NCBI GenBank assembly: GCA_029582155.1
Contig: CM055896.1
Location: 4,781,598 to 4,845,597 of the forward strand
Length of the DNA stretch: 64,000 nucleotides
Reading direction: 5' to 3'
From: Panopea generosa
Taxonomy: Eukaryota; Mollusca; Bivalvia; Adapedonta; Hiatellidae
Part shown: one piece after another, positions 48,333 to 59,265 of the stretch
Layout: each line of letters begins with the position of its first letter
Numbering within the stretch: position 1 is the first letter of the stretch
The notes under the pieces: model-generated
What the model saw: the letters and a program-made list of their open reading frames with translations, nothing else
Database searches by the model: none
What the model was told of the DNA's origin: nothing
Translations under genes and position numbers: made by a program

Positions 48333-49814
48333 ATGGAAAAAAGGAATAATTCACGTGAAATCGGATCTGAATTCCGTATACTTCCATTTTTGGATAACTC
48401 GAGGCGTATTCTTGTAATTGGCCAACTTTGGCTGCACAGGACGGTGCGTGGAAACAGTCCAGGAATAGCAGATGATTTCCCGGGACCTATGTTTGATGAG
48501 GTGGCGGTCGATTATAGCTTAGGTGGCGTGGGCAGAATTGTTACAAACTTGAATGCAATGGGAGCGTCTGCAAATTTAGTTACGGTCGTTGGAAGTGATG
48601 ATGACGAAGGGACGATTGCACTAAAGAATAATGGTATCAGTTGCCAAGGATTCGTTATGTCTGCTTCATATCAACTTTCTTTAGTATCGAAATACCGATC
48701 CAGACAGAATAGATTATTATTTTCCACCAATAAACAACAAAGTAAAGAATTGAATGTAGCCGTGTCAAAAGAAACTGAAATTCTTCATAAGTTCGAAAAA
48801 CGTATAACAACAGAAGTTTACGATTTGGTTGTCATCTCAGATGGCCGCCTTAAACATTCGAATGGTATACTCTCTGACAAGGCTGTTCGAGAGATTATAC
48901 GAATGGCTCTAAATAAGGACGTTCCAGTTTTGGTAGATTGTACAGGAGATAATTGTGAAAAACACAAGGTGGCAACAATAATAAAATGTAACATCGAAAA
49001 CGTCAACGACATACTAAAAAGGGACATTTCTAAGGACCAGGACGCTGAAAAAGTATGCAAGGAGAAATGTGGCCTAGTTAATGCGGATTCGTGCGCATCA
49101 ACAACTCAAGAAGGGTTAGTATCGTTATACCAATACGCACAAAAAGAAGAAAAGTCAGTTCCTGGATCGCCTTCGATAAGTCGTGCTGGTGTTGACGTAA
49201 TGTGTGCCAATGACACCAAGTTGGCAGCAATGGCATTCGGAATAGCATGTAAATGGCCAATGGAGAATACGTGTCAGTATGCCATGACATTCGCAGACAA
49301 GGTAAGACAGAATGAAGGGGTTGCCCCTGTTAATATGATTGAAGTAATACCAGACAAAGTGCTATATGACAAGCAAGAGTTACTTAATCTGAAAAGAATC
49401 ATACCTAAAGATTATGTTGTCGTTCTGACGACGGGGTGTTTTGACATATTACATCTTGGACATATTAGACTTTTGCGTGAATTGAAAACTGTAGGTGACG
49501 TTTTAGTGGTGGCCCTAAATTCAGATAGCTCTGTGAAGAAAAACAAAGGCAATACCAGACCTATATTTCCGCTAAAGCAACGTCTGGAAATGTTGAAAGC
49601 TGTCAGATATGTTGATTTCATCGTCGTGTTTGACGAGAAGAAACCAACTTGGATTGTTGAAACCTTAGATCCGGATATATTCGGGAAAGCGAGCGAATAT
49701 ACAGAAGAAAGGATAAGAAAAACTTTCCCAACAATAAGAAAATACCACGCTACCGCGTATGACGATTCTGTGAGTACTTCTAAAATAGTAGGAAGGATAA
49801 TGAAGATAACATAG
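48333..49814 (+). CDS. HldE/RfaE-like protein 2: degenerate sugar kinase fused to a nucleotidyltransferase
   Basis: Intronless paralogue of the gene at 44503, 493 residues and roughly three quarters identical by eye. The ATG at 48333 is chosen because MEKRNNSREIGSEF aligns with the first residues of the other copy; the four codons upstream have no ATG. The two align without gaps over about residues 1-210 and 285-485 and differ mainly in 211-283, which is two residues longer here. The nucleotidyltransferase half is intact: GCFDILHLGH (368-377), LNSDSSVKKNKG (395-406) and STSKIV (481-486). The KGGDY-type motif near the end is KASEY here (KGNEY in copy 1). The same kinase losses are present: GQLWLHRT, DCTG, and VMCAND at the catalytic loop. 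Both genes point the same way, 2.35 kb apart. Flanking sequence is animal-type repeat DNA, so this is not bacterial contamination. Role unknown; ADP- or CDP-sugar synthesis is the family-based guess. Confidence 0.92.
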   Translation: MEKRNNSREIGSEFRILPFLDNSRRILVIGQLWLHRTVRGNSPGIADDFPGPMFDEVAVDYSLGGVGRIVTNLNAMGASANLVTVVGSDDDEGTIALKNNGISCQGFVMSASYQLSLVSKYRSRQNRLLFSTNKQQSKELNVAVSKETEILHKFEKRITTEVYDLVVISDGRLKHSNGILSDKAVREIIRMALNKDVPVLVDCTGDNCEKHKVATIIKCNIENVNDILKRDISKDQDAEKVCKEKCGLVNADSCASTTQEGLVSLYQYAQKEEKSVPGSPSISRAGVDVMCANDTKLAAMAFGIACKWPMENTCQYAMTFADKVRQNEGVAPVNMIEVIPDKVLYDKQELLNLKRIIPKDYVVVLTTGCFDILHLGHIRLLRELKTVGDVLVVALNSDSSVKKNKGNTRPIFPLKQRLEMLKAVRYVDFIVVFDEKKPTWIVETLDPDIFGKASEYTEERIRKTFPTIRKYHATAYDDSVSTSKIVGRIMKIT

Positions 49815-50157
49815 GCACCAGTGGTCGGTTTCACTAAACATCTCAAGCTGAGGTCTCAATTTCTCTATACCATGAATCATTACACGTTGAGTGACCACAC
49901 AGTTACGTTTGGAACACGTCTTAACTCATTAGCTAAGGATAATATGCAAAATGACGAATGTAAATGAAATAATATTTCATAAGTCTGAGTTTAGGAAAAT
50001 CTCAATTTTAGATGTTTAGTGAATCTGGGACAAGAATGATGCTGTCATATTGGCTCATAAGTACAACACGAAGAGGAAATCAACACTTACAGCGAACAAA
50101 CACACCCACATTGTCAAAATATGCTAAATGAAGATACTTTGGTATATTGTCACATTT
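49815..50157. other. Spacer between HldE-like gene 2 and the broken copy
   Basis: No frame, repeat or promoter could be supported. Confidence 0.4.
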
Positions 50158-50815
50158 TCTGAGAACAGTCCAGGATTGGCAGATGATTTCTCGGGACCAA
50201 TGTAATAACAGTCGTTTGAAGTGTTGTTGAAGATTGGATAATTGAACTAAATGATAAGGATGTCACTGCTCAAAATTCGTTATGTCTGCTTCATATGGAA
50301 CTTCTCTAGTATGGAAGTAACACTTCAAACGGAATGAATTACTATTATCAGTCAATAAACAACAACGGTTGGATTTGCAATGGAAAAAGTAACTGAAGTT
50401 CTCGACAAATTCGCAAAACTGACAACGGTAAATGTGTACGGTTCGACTGTCTTCTCAAAAAAATTAATCTTAAAGGATCATGGCTGAATATCATGTTGTA
50501 TTTCTGACGCTGCATGCATAGAAAACGATAGTGTATGCTTTAGTAGCGGCCTTAGATTCATATAAACATGTGAAGAGAAACAAAGACGAAACTAGACATA
50601 TGCTTATGCCGCAAAGGGAATGTTGAAAATTGTCAATTATGTTGATTTCATTATTGTTTAAGAAAAGAAACCAGTTTGGATTGTTGAAACATTTGATCTG
50701 TATATTCAGAAAAGGAAATGAGTATAAAGATGAAACATTAAGAGCTGTGTCCCTAACAATGGGACTATACCTCACAGCAGACTCTTCTGTCGGTGTCATA
50801 AGTACCTCTTAACAA
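50158..50815 (+). pseudogene. Broken third copy of the HldE-like gene
   Basis: Begins with AACAGTCCAGGATTGGCAGA, matching codon 41 onward of the intact genes. It continues in pieces: the AGTCGTT and TTCGTTATGTCTGCTTCATA segment, the CTCGACAAATTCGCAAAACT segment, and the C-terminal part (TATGTTGATTTCATTATTGT, then AAACCAGTTTGGATTGTTGA) up to GGTGTCATAAGTACCTCT. The N-terminus is missing. Two internal deletions remove most of the kinase half and the HxGH motif, and several stops and frame changes follow. About 0.65 kb of 1.48 kb remains. Some variants match copy 1 and others copy 2, so it did not simply arise from either. Together the three form a tandem same-strand cluster with one dead member. 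Confidence 0.88.
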
Positions 50816-50894
50816 GTATGTATAAAAGAAATAATCCATAACAAGAAATAAAAAATGAATGCTTGTTATTTTTTAAATGAGGTTGTTTAATTTT

Positions 50895-51130
50895 TAAGCG
50901 CCATTAAGAGTCAACAGACGATTAAATCTCCTAATCACTATTTTCTGGGGTCCTGGAAGGTAAAGCAGTACTCGAACACACCTATCTCCGCAAGTAACTG
51001 ATAAGTTTCCCTCTTGAATCAGCGGTAAGGGACGAATGGCAATGAGACGCATTGTTGTATATCAATCATCACGGTGACTATGACCGGGCTGGGATATGAA
51101 CTCACAATACATGAATTGATAGTCATTACA
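50895..51130 (-). mobile_element. tRNA-derived SINE, diverged
   Basis: The minus strand carries the SINE family body (inverse of AAGTAACTGATAAGTTTCCC, CTTGAATCAGCGGTAAGGGA and ATATCAATCATCACGG) and a damaged tRNA head near 51080-51130. The tail side is at 50895-50940. Confidence 0.75.
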
Positions 51131-51213
51131 AACAGTGCTAACCGCACAAATACTCAGAGAGATAAAATCGCTCAGTGGAATGATATTTTTCTTGCAAATT
51201 GTATATAATATAA

Positions 51214-54200
51214 TGAACAAAGCAGTTAACCCACAACTACTGAATGGAATAGTTACATCGCCACTACTGAACAGGACAGCTAACCCACCACTACTGAATG
51301 GAATAGCTACATCGCCACTACTGAACAGGACAGCTAACCCACCACTACTGAATGGAATAGCTACATCGCCACTGCTGAACAGGACAGCTAACCCACCACT
51401 ACTGAATGGAATAGCTACATCGCCACTACTGAACAGGACAGCTTACCCACCACTACTGAATGGAATAGCTACATCGCCACTACTGAACAGGACAGCTAAC
51501 CCACCACTACTGAATGGAATAGCTACATCGCCACTACTGAACAGGACAGCTAACCCACCACTACTGAATGGAATAGTTACATCGCCACTACTGAACAGGA
51601 CAGCTAACCCACCACTACTGAATGGAATAGCTACATCGCCACTACTGAACAGGACAGCTAACCCACCACTACTGAATGGAATAGCTACATCACCACTACT
51701 GAACAGGACAGCTAACCCACCACTACTGAATGGAATAGCTACATCACCACTACTGAACAGGAGAGCTAACCCACCACTACTGAATGGAATAGCTACATCA
51801 CCACTGCTGAACAGGACAGCTAACCCACCACTACTGAATGGAATAGTTACATCGCCACTGCTGAACAGGACAGCTAACCCACCCCTACTGAATGGAATAG
51901 CTACATCGCCACTGCTGAACAGGACAGCTAACCCACCACTACTGAATGGAATAGCTACCTCGCCACTACTGAACAGGACAGCTAACCCACCACTACTGAA
52001 TGGAATAGCTACATCGCCACTACTGAACAGGACAGCTTACCCACCACTACTGAATGGAATAGCTACCTCGCCACTACTGAACAGGACAGCTAACCCACCC
52101 CTACTGAATGGAATAGCTACATTGCCACTACTGAACAGGACAGCTAACCCACCACTACTGAATGGAATAGTTACATCGCCACTACTGAACAGGACAGCTA
52201 ACCCACCACTACTGAATGGAATAGCTACCTCGCCACTACTGAGCAGGACAGCTAACCCACCACTACTGAATGACATAGTTACCTCGCCACTACTGAACAG
52301 GACAGCTAACCCACCACTACTGAATGACATAGTTACCTCGCCACTACTGAACAGGACAGCTAACCCACCACTACTGAATGGAATAGCTACCTCGCCACTA
52401 CTGAACAGGACAGCTAACCCACCACTACTGAATGGAATAGCTACATCGCCACTACTGAACAGGACAGCTAACCCACCACTACTGAATGGAATAGTTACAT
52501 CGCCACTACTGAACAGGACAGCTAACCCACCCCTACTGAATGGAATAGCTACATCGCCACTACTGAACAGGACAGCTAACCCACCACTACTGAATGGAAT
52601 AGTTACCTCGCCACTACTGAACAGGACAGCTAACCCACCACTACTGAATGGAATAGCTACATCACCACTACTGAACAGGACAGCTAACCCACCACTACTG
52701 AATGGAATAGTAACATTGCCACTGCTGAACAGGACAGCTAACACACCACTACTGAATGGAATAGCTACATCGCCACTGCTGAACAGGACAGCTAACCCAC
52801 CACTACTGGATGGAATAGCTACATCGCCACTGCTGAACAGGACAGCTAACCCACCACTACTGAATGGAATAGTTACATCGCCACTGCTGAACAGGACAGC
52901 TAACCCACCCCTACTGAATGGAATAGCTACATCGCCACTACTGAACAGGACAGCTAACCCACCACTACTGAATGGAATAGCTACCTCGCCACTACTGAAC
53001 AGGACAGCTAACCCACCACTACTGAATGGAATAGCTACATTGCCACTGCTGAACAGGACAGCTAACCCACCACTACTGAATGGAATAGCTACATCGCCAC
53101 TGCTGAACAGGACAGCTAACCCACCACTACTGAATGGAATAGCTACATCGCCACTGCTGAACAGGACAGCTAACCCACCACTACTGAATGGAATAGCTAC
53201 CTCGCCACTGCTGAACAGGACAGCTTACCCACCACTACTGAATGGAATAGCTACCTCGCCACTACTGAACAGGACAGCTAACCCACCACTACTGAATGGA
53301 ATAGCTACATTGCCACTGCTGAACAGGACAGCTAACCCACCACTACTGAATGGAATAGCTACATCGCCACTGCTGAACAGGACAGCTAACCCACCACTAC
53401 TGAATGGAATAGCTACATCGCCACTGCTGAACAGGACAGCTAACCCACCACTATTGAATGGAATAGCTACATCGCCACTGCTGAACAGGACAGCTAACCC
53501 ACCACTACTGAATGGAATAGCTACATCGCCACTGCTGAACAGGACAGCTAACCCACCACTACTGAATGGAATAGCTACATTGCCACTGCTGAACAGGACA
53601 GCTAACCCACCACTACTGAATGGAATAGCTACATCGCCACTGCTGAACAGGACAGCTAACCCACCACTATTGAATGGAATAGCTACATCGCCACTGCTGA
53701 ACAGGACAGCTAACCCACCACTACTGAATGGAATAGCTACATTGCCACTGCTGAACAGGACAGCTAACCCACCACTACTGAAAGGAATAGCTACATCGCC
53801 ACTGCTGAACAGGACAGCTAACCCACCACTACTGAATGGAAAAGCTACCTCGCCACTGCTGAACAGGACAGCTTACCCACCACTACTGAATGGAATAGCT
53901 ACCTCGCCACTGCTGAACAGGACAGCTTACCCACCACTACTGAATGGAATAGCTACCTCGCCACTACTGAACAGGACAGCTAACCCACCACTACTGAATG
54001 GAATAGCTACATTGCCACTGCTGAACAGGACAGCTAACCCACCACTACTGAATGGAATAGCTACATCGCCACTGCTGAACAGGACAGCTAACCCACCACT
54101 ACTGAATGGAATAGCTACATCGCCACTGCTGAACAGGACAGCTAACCCACCACTACTGAATGGAATAGCTACATTGCCACTGCTGAACAGGACAGCTAAC

Positions 54201-54855
54201 CCACCACTACTGAATGGAATAGCTACATTGCCACTGCTGAACAGGACAGCTAACCCACCACTACTGAATGGAATAGCTACATCGCCACTGCTGAACAGGA
54301 CAGCTAACCCACCACTACTGAATGGAATAGCTACCTCGCCACTGCTGAACAGGACAGCTTACCCACCACTACTGAATGGAATAGCTACATCGCCACTGCT
54401 GAACAGGACAGCTAACCCACCACTATTGAATGGAATAGCTACATTGCCACTGCTGAACAGGACAGCTAACCCACCACTACTGAATGGAATAGCTACATCG
54501 CCACTGCTGAACAGGACAGCTAACCCACCACTACTGAATGGAATAGCTACATCGCCACTACTGAACAGGACAGCTTACCCGCCACTACTGAATGGAATAG
54601 CTACATCGCCACTACTGAACAGGACAGCTAACCCACCACTACTGAATGACATAGTTACCTCGCCACTACTGAACAGGACAGATAACCCACCACTACTGAA
54701 TGGAATAGTTACATCGCCACTACTGAACAGGACAGCTAACCCACCACTACTGAATGGAATAGCTACATCGCCACTGCTGAACAGGACAGCTAACCCACCA
54801 CTACTGAATGGAATAGCTACCTTGCCATATCTAAACAGAACAGTCAACCCGCCAT
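51214..54855. repeat. 54-bp minisatellite (two 27-bp halves), about 67 units, one frame open throughout
   Basis: The unit reads CTACTGAACAGGACAGCTAA then CCCACCA, followed by CTACTGAATGGAATAGCTAC then ATCGCCA. The two halves are themselves related, so the 54-bp unit arose from a 27-bp dimer. Since 54 is a multiple of three and no indels occurred, one plus-strand frame stays open from 51135 to 54857 and would encode 18-residue repeats (LLNRTANPPLLNGIATSP). Variants are few and shared by neighbouring units (CTG or CTA, ACATCG or ACCTCG, GCT or GTT, AAC or TAC). The first and last units are the most diverged. There is no signal peptide, flanking domain or good start: the upstream end of the frame lies in a SINE. 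It is most likely a non-coding minisatellite, though expression cannot be excluded. Confidence 0.95.
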
Positions 54856-54859
54856 AGCT

Positions 54860-55930
54860 TAACATATGCTTTTGTTGGGTGTATTCTGTTCTCTCAAAAC
54901 TAATTAATTAATAATTAAGTCTGTTCACGGGGTAGGGTATAGTATAAAACACGTTGGTTAACACAAAGTAGACTAACACATTCATCCTAAGTTTCCACAA
55001 ACTTGCTCTGTAAATTTGAGGAAAATCAAAACACGATAAACCCTTGCAAAATTTATTTAAAAAACTCCTCGAAACAGATATTTCAAAATGATACATGTAT
55101 TTGGGTAACCGATTATAATGTTAGCCATAATATATATGAATAGTTGACTTATGTTAATTGTGCTGATTGTATTAATAGATTTAACACTAAGCTATTAATC
55201 ATCTACGAATGCATAACTGCTTTTTTTTTTCATTAATTTAGTCCGTACGTATATTTATTATCTATTCATAAAATGTAAATGCATTCGATAGACAGATCCC
55301 ATATACGTTATATATACTTAGCCTGTCGTTTCAGTACATTGATTGAAACGAATTCAACTCAAATCTATTAGACTGTATCATGTAGCGATGCATGAACATA
55401 CACATAGGTCGAAAACTGATTAACAGTGTTAAACGTTTGGGAACGCTAATTAACATATTTTCTGAACACCGGCTCTACGAAATTGACTTCGTAGTAGCAT
55501 GCAGTACGCGATAATTTTAGGGAACCAGGCATTAAACGTGTTTGCTGTTTAATGGTGCTGAACACAGGGCAGACTGAAACTATTTAGTAAGTCAACGACA
55601 TAAACCGTATCTGAAGAAAATTTGAATAAATATTAGACTACATTTTAAAACTGCCTCGCTTGTTAAAGCGACATAATCAGTATCTTAAGATACATGTTTT
55701 ATGAAGATATAAACAGTTGGTTTATAAATGACAAACATTTCCGCGAATTCTCCTGGCATTCCGTGGACGTATAACAGCCGATACTTCTTTTACACGTAGA
55801 TTAGTCGTGTTATAAGTGAAGTGTGTTTGTTTATTACAGTGAAAGGGCAGCCAAGCTGGGCTTATGAGACACCTGTATGTTATACACAGTTACTTTCCGA
55901 AAGCTAACATTGCCAGGCGTCAGGCTGTTA
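54860..55930. other. Intergenic DNA, no gene seen
   Basis: 54985-55040 resembles 46595-46650 behind HldE-like gene 1. The rest has no supported frame or repeat. Confidence 0.45.
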
Positions 55931-55934
55931 AAAA

Positions 55935-56003
55935 AATCCAAGGGCTTCCACCAGGATTTGGACCTTCGACCTCGACGCCTTAACCACTAGGCCACGGAGT
56001 TGT
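55935..56003 (-). repeat. tRNA-like SINE head
   Basis: Minus strand: GTGGCCTAGTGGTTAAGGCG (A box) and GGTCCAAATCC (B box with one change). No tRNA fold with pairing ends. Confidence 0.55.
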
Positions 56004-56149
56004 GGATATAATATACATTGTAATATATATTTCACCTTTCGAAATGCTTTATACTTGGCCATTGTGTAATTGTTCGGTAGAAGGTCTCGTTGATGGAATA
56101 TCGTATTAAAGATACCTAATAAGTTTAAAGAAGTTAATACATCAAATAT

Positions 56150-56316
56150 GTTTAAGCGGTCACCTCTATTAAGCAGCCACCTGTCTTAAGCAACCATATC
56201 TTCTAATTCCCATTTCTATGTTTTCATAGTAAATTAACCTATATTAAGCAACAACATGTCTTAAAAGGCCACCTTTTCTCCTTCCCTTGACTTGCTGCTT
56301 AAGACAGGTTTGACTG
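56150..56316. mobile_element. Truncated relative of the pogo-like MITE
   Basis: The right end CAGGTTTGACTG followed by TA matches the element at 24845-25019. Inside are CACCTCTATTAAGCAGCCAC and CTTAAGCAACCATAT phrases in inverse orientation to that copy. The left terminal repeat is missing. Confidence 0.7.
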
Positions 56317-56824
56317 TATTCGGTTTTGTCATAACATATTTTATAACAGAAGATATGTATTAGGTACTGTAGGGAAAAAGTGTTGCTAGTGAAATGAACA
56401 AACCCAACCACCTACCAAAAATAAACAACAACAAACATATAAATAACTTATTTAACGCATTTATATATATGGCGGAGACAGACTGGCGACATAAAAGGTA
56501 GAGATTTTGTAACACTTCACGTGGGGATTAACAACGTATCTGATACAGACTTGACTGAAGCCATTACCGATGAATTTAGATATACTATAAATATCATTCA
56601 AATAAATAAAGAAACAAATATTGTTTCATCTCTCCTTCCAATGCGAAAGGATAAAATTGTGAACGACAAAATATGCAAAACCAACAGATCTCTATAGCGA
56701 GAACAGCTGTGCATGAAAGATGGACCCACCCTACTGAATAATGACGTAAACCGTGTGAAGAATTAACTGCCTGATGCCTTGTCTATCCCAGAACCTTCAA
56801 CCTCCCGCTTCTCAGAACCTAACA

Positions 56825-57035
56825 TCTCCCGAATCCGGTCTATAACCCCTAATAAAAAGCAGGGAATGCTATCCCTGTCCCACAATCCATGGCAAATTAA
56901 AGCTACCTAAGATGTTACGTCATTCAAACTTTCAGTTGAAGCAGCTAACCAATCAACGTGCTCAAATGGGGGTTTCCCAACATTGCTATTTAAAGGACCC
57001 AAATCGAGAGAGCTGGGCCCGTTCTACAGACTACC
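56825..57035. mobile_element. Relative of the 40540 foldback element (left part)
   Basis: AGCAGGGAATGCTATCCCTG, TACGTCATTCAAACTTTCAG, CCAATCAACGTG and TTTCCCAACATTG occur in the same order as at 40540-40715. The right inverted arm is absent. Confidence 0.65.
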
Positions 57036-57141
57036 TGATGTCACTATATACCGTGACAGTTTATATTTGAACACAAAAGAAGTATTATGGACCAGCAAGA
57101 GAAACACACTGAATATGGTATTTGGTATAGTGTCATCTTAA

Positions 57142-57350
57142 CCCTTTACTCCATAGATACATGGTTTCCCTCTCCAATCACAGAAGACCTTTGAAAACAG
57201 TGCAGGAAGAGTTCAGATTGCTCGTGACACTTCCTGCACTGTTTTCCACTCTGTCAGTTAATATAAACATAATTCACCCATTGCTGACACATGGTGAAGT
57301 AATGCTTTCAATATTAGAGGTGTCCAAAGGCGTCTTTATGAAGTAAAGGG
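57142..57350. mobile_element. 209-bp piggyBac-like MITE with TTAA target duplication
   Basis: Begins CCCTTTACTCCATA and ends TATGAAGTAAAGGG, with TTAA at 57138-57141 and 57351-57354. TTAA targets and CCC-type ends mark the piggyBac superfamily. Inside is a perfect 17-base inverted repeat (GAAAACAGTGCAGGAAG at 57197 and its inverse at 57229), so the transcript would form a strong hairpin. No coding capacity. Confidence 0.82.
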
Positions 57351-57474
57351 TTAAGACAGTGAACATAACAGTGAAAATTCTTTTCACAGAGTAAGGTTTT
57401 CAGGGAGAATGTTTCGCAACAAAAAAAAACTTGGTAATAAGCAACAACATGGTTTTTAGGCCAGTACCAACTTT

Positions 57475-58200
57475 GTGAAATGCTTCTGTACATCGCTTGA
57501 TGTAAACAAAACATGGTTTAACCAAAAGAGAATGAATATAGTGCATTTGAATGTTCACTATATGTCCATTAAACTTTATGAAATTGTTTTATCGCAGCAA
57601 AATAACATTGCTATATTATGTTTATGTGAACCATTTTTGGATGATACTTTCTCTGACAATGACCTCAAAATAGATAATTTTATACTATTTCGAAAGGATA
57701 GAAAAGCTATTGGTGGCGGACTTCTCATGTATGTCTGAGATTATTTACATTGTATTCAAATAACTGAAATTGAAACAGATTCAACTGAATTAATTTGTCT
57801 TGAAATTTAACAATTATGCACTAAGAAAATGCTCGTCTGTTGTACATACAGTTCACCGTCATCAAAAGTTGACTGGCTAAAAAAATCACATTATATTTGG
57901 AGAAATCATTGTCAGAAGAAAATGAATTCATTTTACTTTTAATTTTGTTTTATAATTATCCTATTTTGATTTGCATAACCTGTAATGTAATTAATTATGC
58001 AACAGGTACAATGCATAAAACAATAAATTACAGGTCTATGAAATAATTCAAAGAAGAACAGTTTATCAGTTATCTCTCAGAACAAGCTTAGTCAATAAAT
58101 GATATATATGACGACCCATATGATTCATTTGACTTATTCAATGAAATATTTCAAACCGTATTAGGTAGACATGCCTCAAAAGAAAGAAATGACCTTATTT
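57475..58200 (+). mobile_element. LINE endonuclease-domain fragment
   Basis: Translation gives MNIVHLNVHYMSIKLYEIVL, ILCLCEPFLDDTFSDNDLKI and FRKDRKAIGGGLLMYV (57532-57738), the start of an APE-type endonuclease as in many LINE ORF2 proteins (LN-x-R-SL-x-K, LC-ETWL, GGGV-IYV). The next pieces continue the pattern (TELICLEI, VCCTYSSPSSKVDWL, then DIYDDPYDSFDLFNEIFQTV at about 58100) with stops between. The Glu of the E-T/P-x-L motif is kept. The RT region is absent. It could be the same LINE type as 41380 but the pieces do not overlap. Confidence 0.8.
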
Positions 58201-59075
58201 GATTAATAGAGAAATTTAGATACAGTTGGTTTAAACAGTATTTATTTATTATCAACATATTACATATACATACAACATTATATTCATAAATATGTATATA
58301 TATTAACACATTTACTTAGATTACTTAACATCTGGAATTTTTCTATATATAGATTCTTCATCTAATATGCATCACACATTAAACCTTTTTAATATTCATT
58401 AGCTGCACTGCGCATAGCGAACGAATTTTTATTATGAATGACAAATATCAACCGAAACTACGTCATTATATTTATGTACTAGAGGCGTTTGTATATTGAT
58501 TACAGATTCAAATCTATATATAGTTGTATTGGGGGAGTGAATAAAACTGAGCAGAACCACCTTCCACAAGTTAATGGTTGTTACATATTTCGTTTTACAG
58601 AGAGAAAACCAGACCATCGAAATTGGTTTCTTACGCGATAGTGTGTCGTCTGCAGTTTCCAATAGTGTTATCAAGTCCATAGGTACTCGCCCTGATCCGC
58701 CCAAACTATTCCAACCGACGTTTCCTCAAAAGCAGGTCCTGGGTAGTCGTCTGCTATTTTTGAACTGTATCGCGAGAATGCGCTTTGAATAATCTAGTAG
58801 AATTCGTGAATTACTCATAAAAGCAAACCGTTCCTTTTAAAAGGAAATTTTATTGAATTTACAGTCCATGTTTTAGTAATAGCTACTCTGTGTTTCTTAT
58901 TTACAAGTTTTATCAAACAGTGTAATATTGTTTTGTTTATAACCGAAATAATTTGTCGAGTGCTCGGCTGTGGTTCAACAACTGGTGCGTGTATATGACG
59001 TTCATGATACCTAATACACTTGATTGTCGTAATACCACCATCTTGAAATATTCCTGTCTCCTTCAGGTCAGGCAA
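58201..59075. other. Intergenic DNA with a possible exon
   Basis: Around 58600-58730 the plus strand has an acceptor-like TTTTACAG followed by an open piece reading NQTIEIGFLRDSVSSAVSNS and RPDPPKLFQPTFPQKQ. The minus strand over 58815-59108 is also open for 97 codons. Neither shows a known domain; both remain unsupported as genes. Confidence 0.25.
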
Positions 59076-59080
59076 AGCAC

Positions 59081-59158
59081 ACTTACAGTAACGTAAGTGG
59101 GCGGACACTTACAGTAGCGTAAGTGGGCGGACTCTTACAGTAACGTAAGTGGGCGGAC
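59081..59158. repeat. 26-bp minisatellite, three units, palindromic
   Basis: ACTTACAGTAACGTAAGTGG followed by GCGGAC repeats at 59081, 59107 and 59133. Each unit contains ACTTAC and its inverse GTAAGT, and so can fold. Confidence 0.9.
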
Positions 59159-59220
59159 TTGCCGATGCGACGAGTGGTTATGATTGAAGAATAAGTAAAC
59201 GCTGACAAAGTTGAAGACAC

Positions 59221-59265
<45 letters not shown>

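Noticed and set aside
44503-49814. Bacterial contamination as the source of the HldE-like genes
   Set aside because: The genes are interleaved with animal SINEs, minisatellites and a decayed paralogue. The flanks carry no bacterial operon structure and there are no ribosome binding sites.
52037-54865. Minus-strand frames reading FSSGGLAVLFSSGDV across the 54-bp minisatellite
   Set aside because: They follow from the same three-base-phase repeat; no start or domain, and the frame is interrupted.
58432-59108. Possible exons around 58600 (plus) and 58815-59108 (minus)
   Set aside because: Splice-like borders are weak, no known domain is visible, and both strands are open, so they were kept only as a note in the intergenic entry.
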